This document shows positions 8,845 through 17,700 of a stretch of DNA of 64,000 nucleotides, piece by piece (positions within the stretch are counted from its first letter, which is position 1; the number at the start of each line of letters is the position of its first letter). The stretch lies in contig NZ_SOCR01000012.1 in assembly GCF_004364335.1 (NCBI RefSeq), positions 107,816-171,815 of the forward strand, in the 5' to 3' direction. The DNA comes from Pseudomonas graminis. GTDB lineage: Bacteria; Pseudomonadota; Gammaproteobacteria; Pseudomonadales; Pseudomonadaceae. Position numbers and translations under genes: made by a program. The notes under the pieces were generated by a model. It saw only the letters and a list, made by a program, of their open reading frames with translations, made no database searches and had not been told where the DNA came from.

Positions 8845-10170
8845 TCAGACCCGACGCCCTTGCCCCTCATCCCGATTCGCCTGCCAGTGCTTCTGAGCCG
8901 TGGTGGTGTGTTCGGGGATCGGCGCCTTGAGCAGCACGAAGTAGGCGACCGCCGACAGCAGCGCGACGATCGCGCTGACCGCGAAGGCCGTGGCGAAGGT
9001 GCCGGAATATTGCACGCTGAACCCGGTGACGATCGGCGCGATGGAGCCTGCGATATAGCCGCCGAAATTCTGGATCGAACCCAGAGACGCCACGCGTTTG
9101 CTGTCGACCACGGTATTGACCACCATCCACGCCGTGGCGCTGGACAGGTTGATGCCGAACAGCGCCAGGCAGAGCAGGGCCACGCAACCGCTCAGCCCGG
9201 TGACGAAGGTCAGCGGCAGGGTGAACACGGCGGCGAACACCAGCCCGCCAATCACCGTGTATTTGCGGCTGTTGAGCACGCCGACGCCGCGCTTGACCAG
9301 TCGATCGCAGATACGTCCGGCGGCGATGGTGCCGATTGCCCCAAACACATAGGCGAACGACACCACCCAGGCGGTTTGATAGGGGTCCAGGCCATGTTCG
9401 CGCTGGAAGTAGCCGGGTAGCCAGGTCAGGTGCAGCCAGAGCATGTAGATCACACCCATGAAACCGAGGAACGTGCCCCACGTGCTGCGGTGCTTGAACA
9501 GGTCCAGCCAGCCGGCGAAGAACGAAGCCTTCGACGCGGCGTCTGCCTGAACCACCTGAACGGTCGGTTCGCGACCCTCAGCCGCCATTTCTTTCAGGTA
9601 CTGCGCGCGGCTTTTGTAGAACATCAGCCAGCACAGCGACAACACGATGCCGAGCACACCGGTGATGATGAACATGCCGCGCCAGCTGAAGTTGACCATG
9701 AACAGCGTCAGCAGCGGCGGCGCCAGGCATGGCCCGATGCAGGTCGCCGACCAGACAATGCCCGTCGGCGTGCCCCGCTCATGCTCTTCGAACCATTCGT
9801 TGAGGGTCTTGGCGGCTGACGGAAACATCGGTGCCTCGCCGATCCCCAGCAGCACGCGCAGGGCAAAGAAGCCGCTGAAGCTGTTAATGAAGCCTGAGGC
9901 CGTCTGCGCAATGGACCACACCATCAGCGCGCCGCCCAATGCAATCTTGCTGCCGAGCTTGTCGATGAGCATGCCCATCGGCAACTGCGCGAAGGCATAG
10001 GCCAGCGAGAACGCCGACAGCAGAATGCCCATCTCCGAAGGGCTGATGAGCATGTCTTTCTGGATCGTCGTGTTGGCGATGGACAGCGCGCTGCGGTCCA
10101 GATAGTTGACCACGCCGAACAGCATCAGAAAGACGATGGTGATCGTCTGGTAGGTCTTGAGGGATTTCAT
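8845..10170 (-). CDS. MFS transporter, anion:cation symporter family (sugar acids)
   Basis: Twelve-helix major facilitator of 441 residues. The first helix region FGVVNYLDRSALSIA and the downstream RVLLGIGEAPMFPS are hallmarks of the anion:cation symporter family, which carries glucarate, galactarate, galactonate and hexuronates. AAGGTG lies six bases before the ATG. The gene follows the garD-like gene on the same strand across a 158-base gap with a REP pair, so it probably imports the substrate of the neighbouring dehydratases. The exact sugar acid cannot be read from the sequence. Confidence 0.85.
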   Translation of the reverse strand: MKSLKTYQTITIVFLMLFGVVNYLDRSALSIANTTIQKDMLISPSEMGILLSAFSLAYAFAQLPMGMLIDKLGSKIALGGALMVWSIAQTASGFINSFSGFFALRVLLGIGEAPMFPSAAKTLNEWFEEHERGTPTGIVWSATCIGPCLAPPLLTLFMVNFSWRGMFIITGVLGIVLSLCWLMFYKSRAQYLKEMAAEGREPTVQVVQADAASKASFFAGWLDLFKHRSTWGTFLGFMGVIYMLWLHLTWLPGYFQREHGLDPYQTAWVVSFAYVFGAIGTIAAGRICDRLVKRGVGVLNSRKYTVIGGLVFAAVFTLPLTFVTGLSGCVALLCLALFGINLSSATAWMVVNTVVDSKRVASLGSIQNFGGYIAGSIAPIVTGFSVQYSGTFATAFAVSAIVALLSAVAYFVLLKAPIPEHTTTAQKHWQANRDEGQGRRV

Positions 10171-10217
10171 TGCGCACCTTTTTTATTGTTGTCGGGCGTT
10201 AGGGCTTCATCGTTCCA

Positions 10218-10311
10218 GTAGGACCGGCTTCAGCCGGGAAGAGGCCGGTGTGGGCACCATCCATGTAGCGGTGTGACGCTTGAAAAGCTTCCCGGCTGAA
10301 GCCGGTCCTAC
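10218..10311. repeat. Inverted REP pair (ACCGGCTTnAGCCGG type)
   Basis: GTAGGACCGGCTTCAGCCGG begins at 10218 and the inverted partner ends at 10311. This is a second REP family, distinct from the GCGCGCTTGC type. It sits between the dehydratase and transporter genes and could attenuate or stabilise their shared transcript. Confidence 0.85.
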
Positions 10312-10328
10312 CAAGGCAGCCCGTCCTG

Positions 10329-11882
10329 TCAGGTCACGGCCCCGATGTGCCAAGGCACAAATTCGTTCTGCCCATAACCGTGCAGCTCGCTTTTGCTGCG
10401 GGCGCCGGAGGCGATGTCCAGCATCATCTGGAACACATACGCGCCGCGCTCTTCGATTGTCGTCGTGCCGTCGGCGATGCCGCCGCAATTGACGTCCATG
10501 TCCTCCTGCTGAAATTCGAACACGCGGTTATTGGTTGCCAGCTTGATCGACGGCGTCGGCGCGCAACCGTAGGCCGAACCCCGTCCGGTGGTGAACGCGA
10601 TCAGGTTGGCACCGCCCGCCACTTGCCCCGTCGCGGAGACCGGGTCGTAGCCGGGGGTGTCCATGAACACCAGGCCCTGGGCGCGAACGGCTTCGGCGTA
10701 TTCATACACGCCCATCAGGTTGGTCGAGCCGGCCTTGGCCACCGCGCCCAGCGACTTCTCCAGAATGGTCGTCAGCCCGCCCGCCTTGTTGCCGGCGGAC
10801 GGGTTGTTGTTCAGCTCGGCGTTCATGCGCTGGCAATAGTCTTCCCACCAATGAATGCGCCGAATGAGCTTTTCGCCGATGGCCTGACTGGCCGCCCGCC
10901 GCGTCAGCAAATGCTCGGCGCCGTAGATTTCCGGGGTCTCCGACAGAATCGCCGTACCGCCCGCCGCGACCAGCCGGTCCACCGCATTGCCCAATGCCGG
11001 GTTGGCGGTGATCCCGGAATAGCCATCCGAGCCGCCGCATTGCAGGCCGACAATCAAGTGCCGCGCACTGACGGTCTCGCGGGTGACCCGGTTGGCCTGG
11101 GGCAGCAGCGATTGCACCTGGGCGATGCCGCTGGCGATGGTCTTCGACGTGCCGCCGGTGCCCTGAATAGTGAAAGCGCGCAACTGGTCGCTGGCCTCAA
11201 GACCCTGGCTGTCGAGCATGTCTTGAATCTGGTTGGTCTCGCAGCCCAGGCCCACCACCAGCACCGCCGCAAAGTTCGGGTGCACGGCGTAACCCGCCAG
11301 AGTGCGGCGCAGCAGGTCGATGGCCTCGCCTTTGGAGTCGATGGCGCAGCCCGAGCCGTGGGTCAGCGCGACCACACCGTCGATGTTGGGGTAGTCCGCG
11401 AGGGCTTCCGGAAAAATATCGCGACGGAAACGGTCGGCGATGGCCCGGGCCACGGTGGCCGAGCAGTTCACCGAGGTGAGAATGCCGATGTAATTGCGCG
11501 TCGCCACGCGCCCGTCGGCGCGCACGATGCCCCGAAAGAACGCCTCGGTTTTCGGCGTTTCATGGGCGTCGACGCCAAAGGCGTAGTCACGGGAGAAGTC
11601 GCCCATCTCCACGTTGTGCACATGCACATGCTGCCCGGCGTCGATGGGCTGGGACGCGAAACCGATGATCTGGCCGTAGCGCCGCAGCGACTGCCCCTGC
11701 TCGACCCGAATCGCCGCGACCTTGTGCCCGGAGGGAATCGGCTGCGAGATCGTGACGTGTTCTTCGTCCAGGTACGTGCCTTCGCTCAGCGCCTGGCGAG
11801 CGATCAGCACGTTATCAAGGGGGTTCAGGCGGATGAACAGCGCGCTGCTGTCGAACGCGGGGGTTTTGGCGATGAGTTCCAT
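10329..11882 (-). CDS. garD: Galactarate/altronate dehydratase family protein (GarD-like)
   Basis: Iron-dependent sugar-acid dehydratase of the UxaA/GarD family, 517 residues against about 523 for E. coli GarD. An N-terminal SAF-type domain (about 1-90, with HVHVHNVEMG) is followed by the catalytic region containing GLGCETNQ, LQCGGSDGYSG and NPSAGNKAGG. The C-terminal stretch MDVNCGGIADG...TIEE is closer to GarD than to UxaA. Galactarate dehydration to 5-keto-4-deoxyglucarate is therefore the best guess. The start at 11882 has AGAGG five bases upstream; an in-frame upstream ATG would add 32 residues without family support. The partner enzyme here is FucD rather than GudD, so a different aldonate substrate is possible. 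Confidence 0.78.
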   Translation of the reverse strand: MELIAKTPAFDSSALFIRLNPLDNVLIARQALSEGTYLDEEHVTISQPIPSGHKVAAIRVEQGQSLRRYGQIIGFASQPIDAGQHVHVHNVEMGDFSRDYAFGVDAHETPKTEAFFRGIVRADGRVATRNYIGILTSVNCSATVARAIADRFRRDIFPEALADYPNIDGVVALTHGSGCAIDSKGEAIDLLRRTLAGYAVHPNFAAVLVVGLGCETNQIQDMLDSQGLEASDQLRAFTIQGTGGTSKTIASGIAQVQSLLPQANRVTRETVSARHLIVGLQCGGSDGYSGITANPALGNAVDRLVAAGGTAILSETPEIYGAEHLLTRRAASQAIGEKLIRRIHWWEDYCQRMNAELNNNPSAGNKAGGLTTILEKSLGAVAKAGSTNLMGVYEYAEAVRAQGLVFMDTPGYDPVSATGQVAGGANLIAFTTGRGSAYGCAPTPSIKLATNNRVFEFQQEDMDVNCGGIADGTTTIEERGAYVFQMMLDIASGARSKSELHGYGQNEFVPWHIGAVT

Positions 11883-12163
11883 GCGGCCTCTCATGACGGT
11901 GGCGGCCTGGGTCAGCGGTGCGAGACGACAGCTTGCGTCGGGAAGCGGCACCCTGGCTGGCCGGTTATTGTTATGCACGACGTGCCAAGCAGCCGCCTTA
12001 AAAGCGCGGACGTTGATGGCCGATCCTCAGCCACTTTATGAAGCCGGTGGGGAATTTCCCAATGAAAGGTTTCGATTGAGCGATAACGCAGGGTTATCGA
12101 TTCATCACGCCGCCTGAGACTTTGGAAACGTTAGCCCGTAAACGTGAGCTTAGGGACGCGGGC
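11883..12163. other. Intergenic region upstream of garD
   Basis: This 281-base gap lies between the LysR gene and the garD-like gene, both on the minus strand. It contains the garD promoter region and perhaps a LysR operator. I see no REP, gene or strong hairpin. Confidence 0.35.
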
Positions 12164-13111
12164 TTAGAAGCGAGCGCTTAGAAACGAGAGCAGGGCCTTC
12201 ACAGCTGCCGACATCGGCCTGGCCTTCGACGTCATCAGCCCAAGATTGGCCATGCTCAGCGGTAGCTCGACCGGCAATATCGCGATCATGCCGTAACGTG
12301 CGTAGTGCTGCGCGACGTCATTGGGCGCCACGGCAATCATGTCCGAGGATTCCAGCATCGAGGTGGTGGCCAGAATCGAACGCGTTTCGATGATGTCCAG
12401 CGGCTCAATCAACTGCGCCGCCTGCAATGCGTTTTCAACCTGGCGTCGCATCGGGCTGCCGATCGGGTGGAGTATCCAGGTCAGCGGTGCCAGATCCGCC
12501 AACGTCAGGCCGCTGTGGTCTACCAGCGGGTGCTGCGGCCGGGCGATGATGCGCATGCTTTCGCCCTGTTCGAACGGCTGAATGTCGAGGCTCTCGCCGT
12601 CGAGCTGATCGGGCAGCCGCCCCAGTACCACATCGAAATCCCCACGAATCAGCGCCGGCAGCAGCTCATCGCTGGTGCCGACTTCCAGGGCGATGCGCAC
12701 TTTCGGGTGCGCGGCCTTGAACGCCAGCACGCCTCGGGTCAGCAGCGTCGGCACCGGACCCATGACCGTCCCGATGCGCACCATCCCTGTCGCCCCGCGT
12801 GCCAGCTCGGCCAGCTGCGCTTCGGCGTATTCGAACTCATGCAGCGCGCCCTGGGCGTAGCGAATCATCACCTCACCGAACAGCGTCGGCTGCATGCCGC
12901 GCGGCAAGCGCTCGAACAGTTGCACGCCGAGACGTTCCTCCAGCTGATGCAGCAACAGGCTGGCGGCAGGCTGGGTGGTATGAATGGCGGCGGCGGCCTT
13001 GCGCAGATTGCCCAGTTCGCCCAGGGCGTTGAGCAACGCGATCTGCCGGCTGGAGATTTTCAGCGTCGGGAAAGTGCCAGTCAGATCGGAGGAGGGGAAC
13101 GTGTCTGACAT
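12164..13111 (-). CDS. LysR-family regulator of the sugar-acid genes
   Basis: LysR-type regulator of 315 residues with an N-terminal winged helix (about 20-80; RKAAAAIHTTQPAASLLLHQLEERLG) and a periplasmic-binding-protein-like effector domain. The effector domain resembles the GbpR group, which responds to sugars or sugar acids. It is divergent from fucD (238-base gap) and upstream of garD on its own strand, so it most likely controls both. Effector identity is inferred from context. Confidence 0.87.
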   Translation of the reverse strand: MSDTFPSSDLTGTFPTLKISSRQIALLNALGELGNLRKAAAAIHTTQPAASLLLHQLEERLGVQLFERLPRGMQPTLFGEVMIRYAQGALHEFEYAEAQLAELARGATGMVRIGTVMGPVPTLLTRGVLAFKAAHPKVRIALEVGTSDELLPALIRGDFDVVLGRLPDQLDGESLDIQPFEQGESMRIIARPQHPLVDHSGLTLADLAPLTWILHPIGSPMRRQVENALQAAQLIEPLDIIETRSILATTSMLESSDMIAVAPNDVAQHYARYGMIAILPVELPLSMANLGLMTSKARPMSAAVKALLSFLSARF

Positions 13112-13200
13112 ATCGGATTGGGTATCGATGATTAGGATTTGGCGATTATGCCTGTATCGCAGTTCGGCCTACAGTGATGTCACCTATCGGCGCAATACCT

Positions 13201-13304
13201 GTAGGAGCGCGCTTGCCCGCGAAGGCGTCGGGTCAGTTATCCATGTGGTCGCTGACACTCCCCGTTCTCGAGCAAGGTGAAACGCCACTCCGATCGCTCC
13301 TACA
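13201..13304. repeat. REP pair in the LysR-fucD intergenic region
   Basis: GTAGGAGCGCGCTTGCCCGC begins at 13201. A degenerate inverted partner ends with CGATCGCTCCTACA at about 13304. It lies within 50 bases of the fucD start, so it would be in the 5' leader or close to the promoter, an unusual place for a REP. Confidence 0.7.
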
Positions 13305-13349
13305 CCGTTCGCGCCGCCGCCACCTTTTCCAAGAATAAGAGAGCCCACC

Positions 13350-14660
13350 ATGCAGATCACGTCCATTTCCGTACGCGACATCCGTTTCCCCACGTCCCTG
13401 TCCCTTGACGGATCGGACGCAATGAACAGCGCCCCAGACTATTCCGCCGCCTACGTTGTGCTGCACACCGATTCGCCGGACGGGCTGGAAGGCCACGGCC
13501 TGACGTTCACCATCGGCCGGGGCAACGAAATCTGCGCGGCAGCGATTCACTCCCTGGCGCCCTGCGTGGTGGGGTTGAGCCTGGAATCGATCACGGCTGA
13601 CATGGGCGCCTTCTGGCACACCATCACCGCAGGCGACAGCCAGTTGCGCTGGCTGGGGCCGGAAAAAGGCGTGATCCATCTGGCCACGGCTGCGCTGGTC
13701 AATGCGGTCTGGGACCTGTGGGCAAAGGTCGAGGGCAAGCCGGTCTGGAAGTTGCTGGCCGACATGACCCCCGAGCAGTTGGTGAAATGCCTGGACTTCA
13801 GCTACGTCACCGACGCCATCACCCCCGAAGAAGCCATCGCGCTGCTCCGTCGGCAACTACCGGGCAAGGCGAAGCGCGAGGCGCAGATGCTGGAGGAGGG
13901 CTATCCGGGCTACACCACCGCGCCGGGCTGGCTGGGGTATTCGGAGGAGAAGATGCGCCGGCTCGCCCGCGAAGCCGTGGCCGAAGGCTGGACCCACATC
14001 AAGCAGAAGATCGGTTCGGACATCGAAGAAGACATGCGCCGCGCCGCGATCCTGCGCGACGAACTGGGCTGGGACCGCACGCTGATGATGGACGCTAATC
14101 AGGTCTGGAGCGTCGAGCAATCGATCAGCAACATGCGCCGGCTGGCGGCGTTCGAGCCGTGGTGGATCGAAGAGCCGACCCATCCCGACGATATTCTCGG
14201 CCACGCGACGATCCGTCAGCGTATCGCGCCGATTGGTGTGGCGACCGGCGAACATTGCCATAATCGGGTGATGTTCAAACAGATGTTCCAAGCCGGCGCG
14301 CTGGATTTCTGCCAGCTCGATGCGGCCCGGCTGGGCGGGCTGAACGAAGTGCTGATCGTGCTGCTGATGGCGGCCAAATTCGACATCCCGGTCTGCCCGC
14401 ACGGCGGCGGTGTCGGATTGTGCGAATACGTGCAGAACATTTCTATGTTCGATTACATCGCCGTGTCCGGCTCCCTGGACAAGCGCGTGCTGGAATACGT
14501 CGATCACCTGCACGAGCACTTCCTCGATCCGGTGGCCATCCGTCGCGGTCGATACATGCCACCGCAACGGCCGGGGTACAGCATCGAAATGCACGCCGAC
14601 ACGCTGGAGCGCTATCAATATCCCGATGGCGCGGTGTGGGTGGAGTTGGCGAGGCGATGA
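13350..14660 (+). CDS. fucD: L-fuconate dehydratase (enolase superfamily)
   Basis: Dehydrates L-fuconate to 2-keto-3-deoxy-L-fuconate; family members also act on L-galactonate, D-arabinonate and related acids. The 436-residue protein has the full enolase-superfamily active site: K218 and K220 (HIKQKIG), metal ligands D248, E274 and E301, and H351 in the CPHGGGVGLCEY segment. To my knowledge these positions coincide with those of the characterised Xanthomonas enzyme. The N-terminal DGSDAMN and PDYSAAYVVL are also family signatures. No fucose dehydrogenase, lactonase or ketodeoxyfuconate dehydrogenase is adjacent, so the pathway is incomplete here. Confidence 0.9.
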   Translation: MQITSISVRDIRFPTSLSLDGSDAMNSAPDYSAAYVVLHTDSPDGLEGHGLTFTIGRGNEICAAAIHSLAPCVVGLSLESITADMGAFWHTITAGDSQLRWLGPEKGVIHLATAALVNAVWDLWAKVEGKPVWKLLADMTPEQLVKCLDFSYVTDAITPEEAIALLRRQLPGKAKREAQMLEEGYPGYTTAPGWLGYSEEKMRRLAREAVAEGWTHIKQKIGSDIEEDMRRAAILRDELGWDRTLMMDANQVWSVEQSISNMRRLAAFEPWWIEEPTHPDDILGHATIRQRIAPIGVATGEHCHNRVMFKQMFQAGALDFCQLDAARLGGLNEVLIVLLMAAKFDIPVCPHGGGVGLCEYVQNISMFDYIAVSGSLDKRVLEYVDHLHEHFLDPVAIRRGRYMPPQRPGYSIEMHADTLERYQYPDGAVWVELARR

Positions 14661-14667
14661 GCTGACG

Positions 14668-14800
14668 GTAGGAGCGTGGCGTGTCCCGCGATCGGCGGGG
14701 AACCCGTCGTCACCCGGCCAACGCTTTTTTCCAGACACAGCGCGTTGTCAGGGTTTACGGGGACTGCGTCCCCGATCGCGGGACAAGCCACGCTCCTACA
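14668..14800. repeat. REP-like inverted pair (GTGGCGTGTCCCGCGATCG type)
   Basis: GTAGGAGCGTGGCGTGTCCC starts at 14668 and its inverted partner, with GATCGCGGGACAAGCCACGC, ends at 14800. The core differs from the other REPs in the window, so this is a further variant family. It could serve as the transcript end of fucD. Confidence 0.75.
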
Positions 14801-14905
14801 GGTTATGCACCCTGCGGCAACAGACAACCCCATGTCGCTGCCGATACGGGCCTTTCCCGGGCATGACCGGTATGATCCGTCGCATCTACCCGACCACGGT
14901 GCGAC

Positions 14906-15346
14906 ATGAATTTCCCCGAGCCCGGCAACGTCATCCCACCCGGCACTCCTCCAGCCAGCGCCCCCGTCACGCCGCCCGAGCGTGATCGACTGTCGGCTTC
15001 GCTGCTCGGCGGCGGCTGCGAGCCTGACCCGCGCTTCACCCTGGCCAACGAGCGCACCTTTCTCGCCTGGATCCGCACGGCATTGGCCTTTCTGGCCGGT
15101 GGCATTGCGGTCGAAGCTTTCACCAGCGACGTGTTCAGCCCCGGGCTGCGTCGGGCCGTGGCCTTGTCGTTGCTGGTGCTGGCCTTGTTGGTGAGCGCCA
15201 GTGCCTGTGTGCGCTGGCTGAAGGTCGAGCGGGCGATGCGTCAACGCAAGCCGCTGCCGCTGCCGGTGCTGGTGCCGATTCTGTCGTTGGGCGGCGCGTT
15301 GGTGGCGGCGGGGCTGATCGTCTTTCTGATTTACGGCGCGTCGTGA
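14906..15346 (+). CDS. DUF202 inner-membrane protein (first of two)
   Basis: Membrane protein of 146 residues in the DUF202/YidH family. After a proline-rich N-terminus comes the family signature RFTLANERTFLAWIRTALAFLAGG, followed by two more hydrophobic helices at about 85-105 and 122-144. Function is unknown in the family. The stop overlaps the next DUF202 gene start by GTGA, so the two are made together. Confidence 0.85.
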   Translation: MNFPEPGNVIPPGTPPASAPVTPPERDRLSASLLGGGCEPDPRFTLANERTFLAWIRTALAFLAGGIAVEAFTSDVFSPGLRRAVALSLLVLALLVSASACVRWLKVERAMRQRKPLPLPVLVPILSLGGALVAAGLIVFLIYGAS

Positions 15347-15693
15347 ACCGGCGCAGTCATGCCGTATCGTCTACGCCGGTGCGCCACGACGATCCCGGCC
15401 TGCAACCCGAACGTACGCTGCTGGCCTGGCGCCGCACGCTGCTGACGTTGATCGGGGTGTGCATTCTGTTTTTGCGCTGGATTCCGCCGTTTGGGTGGGT
15501 GGCCCTGCTGCCGGTCATCCTGTCGCTGCTCGCGGGCATCCTGATCCAGATCGGCCTCAACGCCCGCTACCGCAAAAGCGCCCGGGGCATGACTCAGGAG
15601 CGCATTCCGCCGCCATTGCGTGAAGTGGCGGTGCTGGGTTGCACGGTGATGGTGTTAAGTTTGGTGGGGATTGTTGCGGTGGTGTCTGGCTGA
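15343..15693 (+). CDS. DUF202 inner-membrane protein (second of two)
   Basis: A 116-residue DUF202 protein resembling YidG, with the signature QPERTLLAWRRTLLTL and three hydrophobic segments. It starts at a GTG that overlaps the upstream stop. Tandem DUF202 genes are common and may encode a heteromer, but no biochemical role is established. Its last codons lie in a stretch that is duplicated 204 bases downstream together with a REP pair. Confidence 0.82.
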   Translation: MNRRSHAVSSTPVRHDDPGLQPERTLLAWRRTLLTLIGVCILFLRWIPPFGWVALLPVILSLLAGILIQIGLNARYRKSARGMTQERIPPPLREVAVLGCTVMVLSLVGIVAVVSG

Positions 15694-16028
15694 CCGAATC
15701 GACCAGGCATACACCCGATTCGTAGGAGCCGGCTTGCTGGCGAACCGATTGTGTCAGTCGACGTCTGCAGTGGCTGGCCTGACGCGTTCGCCAGCAAGCC
15801 GGCTCCTACAGGTTACGCGTCCGCCCCAAGCACGTTGACGGGGCCTGACTTCAACCGGCCAACGCTGGCGGAGATTGTTGCGGTGGTGTCTGGCTGACCG
15901 AATTGACCACGCATACACCCGATTCGTAGGAGCCGGCTTGCTGGCGAACCGGTTGTGTCAGCCGACGTCTGCAGTGGCAGGCCTGACGCGTTCGCCAGCA
16001 AGCCGGCTCCTACGGTTTCAAGCGTCCG
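15669..16028. repeat. Tandem duplication: DUF202 3' end plus REP pair
   Basis: About 155 bases at 15669-15823 recur at 15873-16028 with few changes. Each copy contains the last codons and stop of the DUF202 gene, then an inverted pair of GTAGGAGCCGGCTTGCTGGC REPs (15722-15810 and 15926-16013). The second copy of the coding tail is a fragment with no upstream gene. The interval covers the whole gap before ggt. Confidence 0.88.
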
Positions 16029-16033
16029 ATCAC

Positions 16034-17629
16034 TCAATACGCCGCCACCAACCCATCCTTCCTCGGATCGGTCCCGCCCACATAACCATGGGCCGTGCGC
16101 TGGATGATCTGCGCGCCGCCGAAGGCGAACACGCCGCTGGGGTCTTCCACTTCCACGTCGTGGCCCTTGGCGCGCAGTGCTTCGATCACCTGCGGATCAA
16201 ACGAGCGCTCCACGGCGACCTTCAACCCGGACTCAATACGCCAGCGCGGCGCATCGGCAGCGGCCTGAGGGTTCTGCTTGTAGCGCAAAATGCGCAGCAT
16301 CATCTGCAAATGCCCCTGCGCCTGCATCGGCCCGCCCATCAGGCCGAAGGACATCAACGGCGTGCCGTCGGCGTTCATCACAAAGCCCGGAATGATGGTG
16401 TGAAACGGCCGCTTGCCCGGCGCAACGGTGTTGACGTGATCAGGGTCCAGGGTAAAACCCGCGCCGCGATTCTGCAGGCTGATGCCCGTGCCCGGCACGA
16501 CCACGCCCGAACCAAACCCCATGTAGTTCGACTGGATGAACGAGACCATCATGCCGCTCTCGTCCGCCGCCGACAGGTACACCGTGCCGCCCGCCTTCGG
16601 CGCGCCATGCAGCGGGTCTTCTGCCTGTTCGCCAACCAACGCCGCGCGGTCGCGCAGGTACGCCGGGTCCAACATGTGTTCAGCGGCCACGCGCATGTGG
16701 TCGTTGTCGGTGACGTGCTGGTTGAGATCGGCCAGCGCCAGCTTCATCGCCTCCAGCACCGGGTGCACGGTGTCGACGCTGTCCACGGGATGCTCGCCCA
16801 CGCCCAGCGCTTCGAGGATGCCCAGACCCGCCAGCGTGGCGATGCCCTGACCATTCGGCGGCAGCTCGTGGACCATGGCGCCGGCGTACGGCACCGACAA
16901 AGTGTCGATCCAGTCCACTCGGTGGTTTGCCAGATCCTCAAGGCTCATGACGCTGCCATTGGCGTTGGCGTGAGTGATCATCGCTTCGGCCAGCGCGCCG
17001 CGATAGAACGCCTCGCCCTTGGTGTCAGCAATCAGCTCCAGCGTCTTGGCGTGATCCTTCAGCATGACCTTCTCCCCGGCCTTCGGCGCTTTGCCGCCTT
17101 GCAGGAAGCACTCGGCAAAGCCTGGTTGATCCTTCAATAGCCCGGCGCCGCGACGCCACAGTTCGGCAATGATCGGCGTCACCTGATAACCGTCCCGCGC
17201 ATAGCCGATGGCGGCTGCGGCGAGGGTGGCGAAGGGCAGCTTGCCGTAGCGCTCGGACAACGCGACCCAGGCCGACACCGCGCCCGGCACGGTCACCGAG
17301 GCCCAGCCGCGCTGGGGCATTTCCTGCTGACCGGCGAAATGCTCCGGCGTCCAGGCGTTCGGCGAGCGGCCCGAGGCGTTGAGGCCTTGCAGCGTCTTGC
17401 CGTCCCAGACGATGGCAAAGGCGTCGCTGCCAATGCCGCAACCGGTGGGTTCGACCACGGTCAGCACCATGGCGGCGGCGATGGCGGCGTCAACGGCGTT
17501 GCCGCCTTGACGCAGCATGTCCAGCCCGGCCTGTGCGGCCAGCGGTTGCGAGCAGGCGACCATGTTGTTGCCCATCACCGGCGAGCGGGCGGACGCGTAA
17601 GGTTGGCTGTAATCCAGATCATCGAACAT
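16034..17629 (-). CDS. ggt: Gamma-glutamyltransferase, apparently cytoplasmic
   Basis: Ntn-hydrolase that cleaves or transfers gamma-glutamyl groups from glutathione-like compounds. The 531-residue precursor has the family's GGNAVDAAIAAA and ELPPNGQG motifs. The autoprocessing and catalytic threonine is T349 in AGGTVYLSAADE, giving large and small subunits of about 348 and 183 residues. No signal peptide is visible, unlike the periplasmic E. coli enzyme, so substrates would have to be imported. It is the last gene of a run that encodes a complete oligopeptide-type ABC importer, 71 bases after the permease. Confidence 0.88.
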   Translation of the reverse strand: MFDDLDYSQPYASARSPVMGNNMVACSQPLAAQAGLDMLRQGGNAVDAAIAAAMVLTVVEPTGCGIGSDAFAIVWDGKTLQGLNASGRSPNAWTPEHFAGQQEMPQRGWASVTVPGAVSAWVALSERYGKLPFATLAAAAIGYARDGYQVTPIIAELWRRGAGLLKDQPGFAECFLQGGKAPKAGEKVMLKDHAKTLELIADTKGEAFYRGALAEAMITHANANGSVMSLEDLANHRVDWIDTLSVPYAGAMVHELPPNGQGIATLAGLGILEALGVGEHPVDSVDTVHPVLEAMKLALADLNQHVTDNDHMRVAAEHMLDPAYLRDRAALVGEQAEDPLHGAPKAGGTVYLSAADESGMMVSFIQSNYMGFGSGVVVPGTGISLQNRGAGFTLDPDHVNTVAPGKRPFHTIIPGFVMNADGTPLMSFGLMGGPMQAQGHLQMMLRILRYKQNPQAAADAPRWRIESGLKVAVERSFDPQVIEALRAKGHDVEVEDPSGVFAFGGAQIIQRTAHGYVGGTDPRKDGLVAAY

Positions 17630-17700
17630 GCAGTCGTTCTCTTCTTGGCAGTTGATCGGTTATCGAGGCGCAGCTTTCAAGCTTATGGGCATCAAAGCCG

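Noticed and set aside
11883..11978. 32-residue extension of the GarD-like protein
   Set aside because: The shorter form starting at 11882 has a ribosome-binding site and matches family length.
10347..12041. 564-codon open frame on the plus strand over garD
   Set aside because: Shadow of the GarD-like gene, which has all its family motifs on the other strand.
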